In this document: positions 43,817 through 53,043 of the stretch, one piece after another | Layout: every line of letters begins with the position of its first letter | Numbering within the stretch: the stretch's first letter is position 1 | Source: Stachybotrys elegans | Taxonomy: Eukaryota; Ascomycota; Sordariomycetes; Hypocreales; Stachybotryaceae | DNA: 64,000 bases | Reading direction: 5' to 3' | NCBI GenBank assembly: GCA_020746835.1 | Contig: JAGPNK010000024.1 | Span: 124,001 to 188,000, forward strand | The notes under the pieces: model-generated | Seen by the model: only the letters and a program-made list of their open reading frames with translations | What the model was told of the DNA's origin: nothing | Databases searched by the model: none | Program-made: the position numbers and the translations under genes

Positions 43817-44736
43817 ATGGCTTCCTACTTCATCTCAGGCGCGTCTCGAGGCATCGGACTTGGTTTCTGCGAGGCACTGGCGAAGCGACCTGCCTCGGAC
43901 GTCGCTATTGTGTTTGCCGGTGCACGAACTATCACGGACGCGTTGAAGGAGCTGGCTTCGAGCTCCAACGGGCGTGTGGAGATTGTGCCCATGGATGTGA
44001 CAAAGGCAGATGACATCAAGACTGCTGCTCTACAGGTAGAGAAATCTCTTCACGGCAAGGGGCTGGACGTTTTGTTCAACAATGCCGGGGTCTGTAACTT
44101 TATGTCTCAGGGTATTCAGCACATGTACGCACACAAGCTTGCATGGATGAGAACGGCTACACTGACCCTGTGTTATGGAAAGGGATGATCTAGACTCCAC
44201 GCTCCATGTGAACGTGACAAGTGCGCATCTTGTTACGCGCGGACTTTTGCCGCTTTTGCAAAAGGGGAACTTGAAGAAGGTCATCAATATGTGAGTCGTA
44301 AGACAGTCTGACAAGCTTGATGCACATTCTGACGACAGATAGAACGAGTACTTTTGGCTCCATCGGTATGGCCCGCAAATTTATGCAGGCGCCGACACCC
44401 GCCTACAAGATCTCCAAGGCCGCGCTCAACATGTTGACGGTGCAGTATGCGCTCTCGTTTGAAGAGGAAGGCTTCACTTTCGTTGCCGTCACCCCCGGTG
44501 TAAGTGTGCCAACGACCATGCGGTGTTTCATGAGACTGATAGATATACAGTGGGTCAAGACAGATCTCGGTGGACAGTACGCGGACCTTGATGTTGACAT
44601 AAGTGTTAAGGCAGTCATGGAGGTTGTGGACCGGGTCACAGCAGCAGACAATGGCAAGTTCTTGGACGTTCATGTGCCGGGCTGGGAGAATAACCCAGGT
44701 CTGAACCAGTACGCAGGCGGTGAACCAGAGTGGTAG
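43817..44736 (+). CDS. short-chain dehydrogenase/reductase (sniffer-like)
   Basis: 252 aa NAD(P)-dependent oxidoreductase. CDS join 43817-44124, 44183-44290, 44343-44499, 44551-44736, total 759 nt in phase. Motifs: FISGASRGIGLGF (cofactor binding), MDVTKADD, VLFNNAGVC (NNAG), STFGSIG (catalytic Ser region), and YKISKAAL (YxxxK). TPGWVKTDLGG is formed across the last intron. This is the classical SDR subgroup that includes fungal C-factor/sniffer-like reductases. Complete and apparently functional, in contrast to the UstYa relic next to it. Possible tailoring enzyme of the same block, but it could be an unrelated housekeeping reductase. Confidence 0.9.
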
Positions 44737-45550
44737 GCTCTAGAGGGTATTGGAAAACAAAAGTTGGTAACAAAAGATTGTTCCTAGTTGTGCCCTCCCG
44801 CTCACGGCCAGGCATAAGAATGGTGGATGTTATTTCCCCACGTGGCCAAATGAAAGGCGTTGTTCAGAACATGGCTTTACTGAGTGATAGTACCGCGGAA
44901 AGCGACGAGCACCTCCTTTGTCTCCGTGGGTAGCCTTCCTCCAGGATTCATCCAGGGGAGCGAGGTATCAGCGACATGCTTCTACCAAGTTGATGGCGAG
45001 AAAAAGCGGGTGTTGTTGAGGTTATGTGCACATCGTGCAATGCATCCGATTGTGTATGTTCAGAACATGTCTTGTATTATCGTGTGGCTGGCTCCATACG
45101 AGACGCTGTTTTTTAAGCAAGACTACCAAAATAATTCGTGTGCTCTTTATTCTCCATCCTCCTATCCACAAAAACTCTCCTTTGTTGCTATCCAGTTACA
45201 GCTACTACCAGGGGCCTTAGGCGGAGCTTGATACGGGGATGCACGCCGGAATCCTTGCAGTTAGGTGCGCATGTGCAGAATGTTAAAGTGAAACAGAACG
45301 AGCAAGAAAGGGTTAATATATATTTCAACTACAAGTTGCTACCAGTTTAGTACCATGGAGCAAGAGAATGAAACTGTATAACTCGAGCTGGATGAAAACT
45401 CAGTTAGGAGTGATTGTGATGGCGCTATTCAGACGGGGACTCTGGTCCTCTTTATCAAAACTATGAGCCTTGCTTATGCTAACCTGGCAGACCAATTCCA
45501 ATGTCACTCGGATCGGCCTTGAGACCAACCATCTCTATTGAGCCATGGTT
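44737..45550. other. intergenic region, no supported gene
   Basis: About 810 bp between convergent genes. Short frames only. Confidence 0.5.
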
Positions 45551-46285
45551 CTATTTCTCCTTGGCAGTCTCACTCACGTCAGGTTCATCAGTCTTGGCAG
45601 CAGAAAACCAACTTCTGATCCGGGTTTTGTCAAGCACCAGCTTCCTGCTACGCCAGCTCACACGAAGCCTCCGCAGACTGTAGGCAATTACATGCGGGCT
45701 CGAGAGCGTCATCTCCTCAGTGCTGTTCTGGATGCTTCTGTTCAAGGCTCTAGCTTGCAAGAAGCGCGACTTGAACTCAAGACCGCGGTGGGAAGCACTG
45801 CGATCGTCATAGACAACCCTACTAGTGCCTTTCACTATCTTGAGCCCCGTGATCATATATAGACTCTTGCCAATTAGATGATGCTTTCGGAGCAACCGCT
45901 CTATTTCTGGTATATTGCTCGTTCGATCGAGATAAGATTGGCTCTCCGGACCCTCACTGACTTCAATGTACTGGGTCTCCATAATCCCAAACATCATGTG
46001 AGTCGTAGTGGTGGAGGACATATTGTAGAATGGCAACTTCTTGGTGATTTGTAGTTCCGCGGCGAGAACATCATTCGAATGATCGCTTGTTTGCATGTCC
46101 CCATCTTTCGATTCCTTAGTGATGGTGTTGTAACGAAGTTTAAAAGACTCCTCAAGAGGTAGTGGTTTGGCAAGACGCTCGAAAGGGTTCTCAGAATCAG
46201 TGATGATTTGGCCGAGTTGTATGAGGCCCTCTGAGTCGTAGCCGGTCGGGTAGACAGGGAAAAAGGTTCCTGGAGGGATAGACAT
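45551..46285 (-). CDS. unknown protein, single exon (possible gasdermin-like, very tentative)
   Basis: 244 aa, intron-less, ATG at 46285. No signal peptide or TM helix. The N-terminus (SIPPGTFFPVYPTGYD, LIQLGQIITDSENPF) follows a pattern common in unnamed fungal proteins. A central beta-rich part with THMMFGIMETQYIEV and SLYMITGLKIVKG is followed by a highly basic, arginine-rich tail (RRLRVSWRSRKLVLDKTR) that could bind membranes or nucleic acid. The YMITGLKI strand pattern loosely recalls fungal gasdermin-like proteins, but I cannot support that assignment from sequence alone. It neighbours a zinc-finger/HeLo-like gene and other signalling genes. Confidence 0.6.
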   Translation of the reverse strand: MSIPPGTFFPVYPTGYDSEGLIQLGQIITDSENPFERLAKPLPLEESFKLRYNTITKESKDGDMQTSDHSNDVLAAELQITKKLPFYNMSSTTTTHMMFGIMETQYIEVSEGPESQSYLDRTSNIPEIERLLRKHHLIGKSLYMITGLKIVKGTSRVVYDDRSASHRGLEFKSRFLQARALNRSIQNSTEEMTLSSPHVIAYSLRRLRVSWRSRKLVLDKTRIRSWFSAAKTDEPDVSETAKEK

Positions 46286-46984
46286 GGTGTGGCGTTTAAT
46301 GGTACCGAGAGATTTGCCTGGTTCCTTGTGAGCAAATTGACGTTCAGGAAGATGGATGAGAGGCGTTAGCCGAGACCTGGATATATTATGATAATAGAGA
46401 CTTTAATACTATCACAGGACAGTAAAGGGCAGATGTAAGAGAAGAAAAAGGTTCAAGGGGTGTACCAGGCGGTTGATGAATAAGTCAAACAAAGAAATAA
46501 AGGAATTTAAAGAAGAGAAGGTAATTATATATTTCATCTTTCATCTAGGATCCTTCCTGAATTTGGGTTATTTGTTCATAGATAAGCTCCTTACATTATT
46601 CTCAAAGACAAATTGCTCTTTGGGCTATGAACACATGACAATCTATCGAACAGAGGCAGCAGAACACAGTACATAGATTCACCATGAAGACCTATTCCAC
46701 GACCAAGGAAGATTAATCTGAACTTGATATAATTTGTCCTTGACTTGGCTCTGTGCTAAGACTTCATAGGAAAGTAGGAGTGTTTGTTCTATACTAAGTA
46801 TTTAAGGTTTTTGCTGGCGAGAAATCGAGATTCATGGAACAATCACACAGTAGCCTCTGTTCTGTATGAAAATTGATGCATTTTGGACGATCTATTGACT
46901 GAATAATGGCGAGCTATGCATCTAGATAATCTCTTACTTTTGGTCCTACCTTTTGGCCAAAATTCCTGCCTATAGGCGCCATAC
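46286..46984. other. intergenic region, AT-rich, no supported gene
   Basis: About 700 bp between two - strand genes. AT-rich with a poly-purine stretch near 46440-46520. Nothing recognised. Confidence 0.5.
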
Positions 46985-48175
46985 TCAGCTGTCAATGGCC
47001 TCGTATCCACGAAAGCTCCTCAAGTAGCTTCTGGCCCAGCCGCTTGAGGCATACTCTTCTCTATCCAAGCAATCAAGAGCCAATTTTATAACGAACATGA
47101 GATGATCTTCCACATGTTCCTTCGCCTCCCTGGACCACTCTTCCCGAGACAGCAATTCCTCGTTGCGTGGAAGACTCGGTATCTTTTGCAGGCAGAACGG
47201 GCATTCCTGAGGCGGCGGCAACTTATATGACAGATCGATACCAAGTCTGTCTAGGAACGATAAAATTGGATGTAGGGATTCGAGCGAACGGGATCTGGTG
47301 TCCGGTATGAAGCGTGTTGCCCAGTTCGTATACCGCTGCATGCTTTGGTCTCCATGTTGGTAACACAATATGCATACGTCCCAATCCCAGTAGTTGGTGT
47401 AATGATTTTGTGTTGTCGCGTCTGTCCTCAGAACAGTTCTGTCCTGACTTTTGTCGATTGAACAACAGTCCGCTTCTTGTGGGTGATCATCAGGAATTGT
47501 CAATGTTTTTTTCTTATGCTGGGCTCGTTGCCTCAGTTCCGATAGGATATCTGCCAACTGAACAGAAAGTTCGGTTCGCATCCATGGAAATTTCTCTTGC
47601 AGTGCCAGAACAGGGGGTAATTCAGCAATAGCGGCTTGCTGGAAAGCCACATTCCCCTCCCACCGCGTATCTGTCAACCATTTCTCTCTATCTGGTAAGG
47701 TCGAAAAGTCTGGAGACTCACGAAAATCTCTCCACGCTTCCCGCAACACCGTCATGACGTGGCTGGCCATAGCAAGTCCTGGCACCTCGTGGGCAGCGAC
47801 GATTTCGGCGGGGTTCAAAGGGCCATCCCAGAGACAATAAACAGTCGCTGTATCATGTGTCAGCTACCAAGCCAGAGAAGGATGAAAACGTATCGGGTGA
47901 GTTGAACGACCTTTCTTGATGTAATCATTCAATATAGGGATGAATGAGTCAAAACTATTCCGAGTTCTGATATAGTAATGTGAGTGTCTGTGAGGATAGA
48001 TTAAAGGCATAAAGATGCCTAGAATGCCTGCCCAATGTCGGAATTCATCCGACAAACATTTGACCAGTTGATACCCTTTTTCGTCTTTGAGGGCGGTAAA
48101 TATCCTCAGCAGGTCCTGGAAGCTCTGATCGCAACGTTGCCCCGCTTCGTGACAAGGCACACTAGGCTCTTCCAT
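46985..48175 (-). CDS. C2H2-like zinc-finger protein with HeLo-like N-terminus
   Basis: 375 aa. CDS complement of 47911-48175 and 46985-47847, total 1128 nt. The 63 nt intron joins two open frames in phase into KKATVYCLWDGPLNP. The start is MEEPSVPCHE at 48175. Residues ~10-85 (CDQSFQDLLRIFTAL, EFRHWAGILGIFMP) match the short helical N-terminal domain found on many fungal STAND/NLR-like and zinc-finger proteins (the F-R-x-W-A-G-x-x-G pattern). The C-terminus carries a Cys/His set, CPFCLQ ... EHVEDH, compatible with a long-loop C2H2 finger. A CILCYQHGDQ segment adds another Cys pair. No NACHT or ankyrin repeats are present. Role unknown; such proteins are often linked to non-self recognition loci. 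Confidence 0.68.
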
Positions 48176-49944
48176 TGTCGATGTGTTGGTGCTCGTTGTT
48201 ATCTCAGAGCGCAATGAGAGGTGAAGAGAGGAATGAGTTTTGAGGGCACCCATCGAGCGGTTTATGTAGAAAGTTAAACAAAGAAACAGGGTAAAATAAC
48301 AATAATGAGAGACGTCACGCTCTTCCAAGTGTTACTTTGTAGGTTTCTTTGTCCAAAAACTCTGACTTCTTTGTTCATGGATGAGCCACTCCCTGGCTGA
48401 ACCGCCCCTGACACCATTCCTCGCTCTTGGGGCCATGAACGCACCGCCACTCCGGAATAGAGGCCGAGGGATATGACATGGCTTCATCGTCAAGCGGTCT
48501 GCGACGTAAAATAATATTTGACCTTGCTACAGTTCATTCGTGACTTGATTCCCTGTCAAGACTTGACAGGTGGTCGAGGAAGACTACACCGCCAGCAAGA
48601 CGACATTGAAGTTCCGTCCTACAGATCTAATGCAGGATACCCAGTGTAATTGGCCCTTCTACGCGGTATATGCGCATAAAAAGCAGACAGACAGTGGGCT
48701 TGTCATGAACGTTAGAAGATGATCCATTCTTTGTGTGTACACCTTACTGTTAGAGCCTGTTTCCAGCAGGTAATGAGTTCCGCCACAAAATCGAGAACAG
48801 ACTCGGTCAATCTTTATGAAAACACGAATTTTCACACAAATGAGTCTGTCTTAAGTCTGTTACTCTGTTTTGTGCAATTTTCATGGAGTTTTACAGCACC
48901 GACCAGTAAGAAATCCCCTCGCCCAAGAATGTGCGCACATTCTTCAATCAGTGCATCGGTCTGGGGAGAGCCCGTGAGAAATGTCATGCAAACACAAGGC
49001 GTAAGAATAAAGCCGAACAATGAAGGTGGAATACGAGATGGCGTTTAGATTCTCTGGGGTTGTCCAGATTAGACTCCTACCAATGCGGCTTGGAAGGGCC
49101 GGCCAGGCCAGCCGAGGATTAAGGACAGTAGGAGTGCCCGCTCCATCACTGTTTATTTGAGGCTTTCTCTGGCCTGCTCCTTTAGAGTTTTACGTATTTC
49201 GGCTCAAATTTAAGCCCGCGGACCAGCATGAATTGGCACTTAGGAGCACGGTAATGGAACCTTGCCGCCAACAAAATGTTACGTGCTTCATGGGGACAAA
49301 GAAAGTTCCGAGCCGCGGTTCCCTCATATTCTTGCCTCACTTACACATCCAAGTCAACTCGTGTGCCGTGTTCCCTGTTATTTACACTTTGAAGCCCTCA
49401 CAAATATCGTTGGTCAACGGTCATGATTCAGCATCCATCTATCTAACCCGTTCAAATTCGACCACGATGTCTAACAAAATATAGCCCTAAGCTTGAAGCA
49501 CTGGTGGAGAAATGTCTAGAGACATGTATTAAAAATGATATTCTAAATTTTTGGATGCTGTACTTCCTGCTGTTACTGTGCTCAATTCTGTTATTGTGCC
49601 AATCATCCAATGAATCGAACAAACTGGCGGACTGCCGTTGCCATTAACTAGATACCGAATTTGCCAAAAATGCCACATATATCGTGGGAGTGAAGGGAAT
49701 GGTGCATAGAATGCCCTCCACAGTCCGCCAAGTGCTGTTAACCTTAGCCCCCATGAGTTGAGCAACAACGGTTTTTGTAATTAACGGTAGTGTACTAGGA
49801 CATGTATCGGATCTCTGTTTGCCACTGGCTCGGTCTCTTTCAGGTTAACAACCCGCACAGCAACGCGACGAGATCTTACAGTCCTGGCATAGGTTCTTCC
49901 CCGGCCAATGCCAGGTAAAGCTTTCACGTTAATGGCCAAGGCCA

Positions 49945-50008
49945 GTTAGGCTCAATACGATCCATCGTCTGTATCCCATTGGGGCGCACGAACCGGAAAT
50001 CACACATA
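49945..50008 (-). repeat. dispersed repeat, copy 9
   Basis: Reverse-oriented head fragment: CGTCTGTATCCCATTGGGGC then CACGAACCGGAAATCACACA. Confidence 0.65.
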
Positions 50009-50089
50009 CAATTATTTGTTCCAGCAAGCCTGCAGATATCCCTCGGGACTGACCTGAAGCAGCAGTTAGTAATTTTACTCCACTTTCCT

Positions 50090-50362
50090 GCAGGTTGGCT
50101 CTTGAGTTCCTGAATATGACGAGTATTTGTCGTCGTTAGAGGCTTCTACGGCCTTCTCCAGGCGCCAGACGCCACGGCGGCATCACGACGGAAGCTCCCG
50201 ACCAATTGTAAGATGTAACTAGGAAACTTTAACATCAGCCGCAGCTACAAGCTTCTCCTAATTGAATTTTCTAATCAATTGCTATCTATTGATCTAATAA
50301 TGCCTTTTGTTAGAGGGGACCTCCTTAAGGTTGCTAGGCACACAAATAGGAAATCCTACATT
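50090..50362 (-). repeat. dispersed repeat, copy 10 (long)
   Basis: Reverse-oriented long copy. Tail part: GGCTTCTACGGCCTTCTCC, GGAAGCTCCCGACCAATTG, GCAGCTACAAGCTTC. Head part: TCTATTGATCTAATAATGCC, AGAGGGGACCTCCTTAAGG, CACACAAATAGGAAATCC. It confirms the head-to-tail order seen in copy 3. Confidence 0.7.
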
Positions 50363-50648
50363 ATTCAGCAATGCTTAGCACAATACCAGTCTGGATGGTG
50401 GAGGGTCGGCCAACTGGAGCATGCCGGGAAAATCCAGATATTGTTCGAAAGGAGTACGGGGCTGGGTAATTTCGCAAATCCAGACTTTTGACAGTTGAGA
50501 AAAACCAGGCTCACCAAATCCATCTTCAAAATGCTTGCAGAACATCGCTGTGCCAATGGGAGGCAATGGGTTCTTTGCTCCAGGTGCGAGTCCACTCATG
50601 AATTAGTATTTAACGGAATGTAGATTTTCTTGTATCCTTTATCTCTCA

Positions 50649-52270
50649 TTATTGTTTCAGTGGTAATACATTCATCTCAATCAGCTGGGCTTTGTCGCTC
50701 GCCTTGTCGCTCAATTGCACGTCATACATCCTCTCTATCGAAATTCCACCGACATTGACCTCTGGATCTGAGTCTCGTGTAGTTGCCGTGACTACGCCAA
50801 CTGTTCCAGCAGGTGTGCGATTGCTGACGCCGCCGATGGTAACAAGACTTCTTGGTTCATTGTCATGGCGATAATAAGGATTGCCCTTGCTGCGCTGCGA
50901 AGTGCCGCCTAGGATTGGAAAGAGGCGGATAAGAACGAGACGTATGGAAGGAAGGCAAGCGCAAATAATACCCACGGAGACTTCCAGCGTGGACCAGACG
51001 CAATTATCATAGTAGTCGTAGCTTGGGTTGTTGTTCTGCTGTAGATGAACAATAGTCACCAATCGCAAGATGCTGACGATTGTGACGCTGTGTATTATTG
51101 CCATGTTAGCCCCATGAGGTCAGGTGAGATGTAGAATGAAGGAGCAAGGGAAAATGAGGATCACGTACAATGTTCCAATGCAGAACATGAAAGCAACGCC
51201 TATCTTCTTCTTCCAATGGAGTTGGAGAGTTTTAATCTGCCATAGTGGGATTGCAAGAATCCAAATGTCCAATGCAATGTTGAGGGCTGAGTTGGAAAGG
51301 CTGATGTGCACTGTAGTAGCACAGCTGCCTTGATGAAGACCATTCCAATTTGTCCAAAAGTAGCTCACCGGTCGACACTGAAACACACTTGCAAAGGCAT
51401 ACGCAGTCCCCCAGAGTGCTGTGAAGACGAATGTGCCCCAGAGTATACGCTGTGCTGCTGGTACTGGAAAGATGCGAAGATAGAAGCCGATAAAACAGAG
51501 CTTTATCAGTGTAACCTCCACGAAATACATCCAAAGCATATGATAGAAGTATCTGAGCATGGAATTGGTTTGCTCCGTTGTCAAGGTCCAGATGTCTTTG
51601 CCGAGACCATTGGCAATGGCGCCCTGGACGGTAATGACAGCGCTGGCTATACTGAAACCCCAGGTAGCCAGCAGGAACCAATCATCAAGACCAAGGGGAA
51701 GCTTGGTGATGAACTTGTGGATGAACCGAACAAGGACGCATAGAGATGCAATGATGATCATGGTATTGGAGATGACTGTGTAGGATCCTGAACGATCACG
51801 GATAGGCGCACCGCACCTCGTGGCACTGGCATTCTTGGATGCTACTCGCAAGAGGTTAGAGGCCACAAAAACAACAGTTCATCTGACTCTGTGTGGTGAA
51901 GGACATGGACGGAGAGAAAGAGCTTACCGAGTGCTTCTGGGATCGTGCATCGCTCAAGGACACAGGCTGTTGCTGCCCTCTGGAAGTCTTGGTTGGTGCA
52001 GAGACAAGTGATATTGGTGAAAGAACAGTAGCCAGCAGAAATGGCTTCCACGAGACAAGGAGACTAGGCGCGTTGAGAATTAGCTTGGAAAAGGGCCGCT
52101 ACATGGCTAAGCAAGGCGGGCCTGGAAGGATATCAAGAGCATACCGCGCATGCTGGCGAGCCTCCGGAATCTGCTGCATCAGCTGCTTGTACCGCCACTG
52201 TTGAGAAGCATAGCACTGCCAATAAAAATTGGACCAATTGGCTTCGTTGTCTAGTCATGGTTGTCTTCAT
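50649..52270 (-). CDS. CFEM-domain GPCR-like receptor (Pth11-like)
   Basis: 458 aa. CDS complement of 52145-52270, 51928-52063, 51169-51844, 50649-51087, total 1377 nt and in phase. Exon 1 codes a signal peptide (QLVQFLLAVLCFSTVAVQA) and the first Cys of the CFEM domain. Joined sequence GGSPACASPCLVEAISAGYC and CSFTNITCLCTNQDFQ, CVLERCTIPEAL give the CFEM eight-Cys pattern. Seven hydrophobic segments follow with the fungal rhodopsin-type loops (GLDDWFLLATWG, FVEVTLIKLCFIGFYLRIF, FQCRPVSYFW). A charged cytosolic tail ends the protein. Pth11-like receptors sense surface or host cues in plant-associated ascomycetes. The start is the first ATG at 52270; a second in-frame ATG lies four codons on. 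Confidence 0.87.
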
Positions 52271-53043
52271 TTACCTCCATCAGAATCGGACTCAAGGAGG
52301 CAGGATGATGGGTGGAGAAAGGGATCGACATCCAGGTACAAACTTCGGCTGCGGCGCACCATGCGGCCCCATGAGTTCTTATACTCGACGGTAATGCATT
52401 CATGGATGTTACGAGTTTGGTAAGGAGACGCTTCTCCGGAAAAAAACAGACGGTCGAACTGAGCTGAGCGTCTAGTCCACTGTGGCGTTGCTCCAAGTCC
52501 TTGGCATGTTGGCTAGCCTGTGTGTCGGGTCTGACTGAGGGGACGCCAAAGGATCAACAGGCACAAGGACAATCTAGGAGAAACCTTCCGGCACAAGCTT
52601 GACTTGCCGCTAGCATTAACAAGTTTCCGATTCGTCTTGGCTGCCCCCCTTTAATCCTTCCGTCTCTTCGATTGTGGCATCGCGGTTGCAGAGAAACTCG
52701 TCTCCCCACCCACACATTTTCACACGACTCATGAGTCTTGACAGGCCAAGGTACAAGCCATCTTTTCGGAAGTCGAGGCGAGACGGAGTATCCAAGATGA
52801 TATTCCGCAAGGATAAAATTGCAGCATCTATGGGAGGGAGATAGAAGATGAAGGAAGCGGTACTCAGGGTCATACAATTAATGCGTAACAAATATTGGAG
52901 GCCGTATTGGGTCAGAGTATTATTAAGACCATACGAATACGTCACGGGAATAAAGTTCAGCCTTGCCCCCGCTTCCTTAGAAAGTCACCGACGCTGAACA
53001 ATCAACGCTCCCAGCTGGGTAATCTCTAACGAGCTCATTTGAC
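52271..53043. other. intergenic region between divergent genes
   Basis: About 770 bp that separates the receptor (-) and the kinase (+). It must hold both promoters. - strand frames here have no domain. Confidence 0.5.

Larger units (their letters stand above)
48176..50648. other. intergenic region with two repeat copies
   Basis: About 2.5 kb. Repeat copies at 49945-50008 and 50090-50362. A - strand frame at 48832-49020 (CVCMTFLTGSPQTDALIEEC) looks protein-like but is short and unrecognised. No gene is called. Confidence 0.5.

Noticed and set aside
25176..44736. Search for a UstA-type precursor (signal peptide plus repeated Kex2-cleaved cores)
   Set aside because: No frame in the block shows tandem repeats separated by KR/RR sites, so no precursor is called.
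15931..46285. Protease-gasdermin pair (subtilase at 16 kb with the unknown protein at 45.6 kb)
   Set aside because: Such pairs are tightly linked in known systems; here they are 27 kb apart, and the subtilase lacks its catalytic His.
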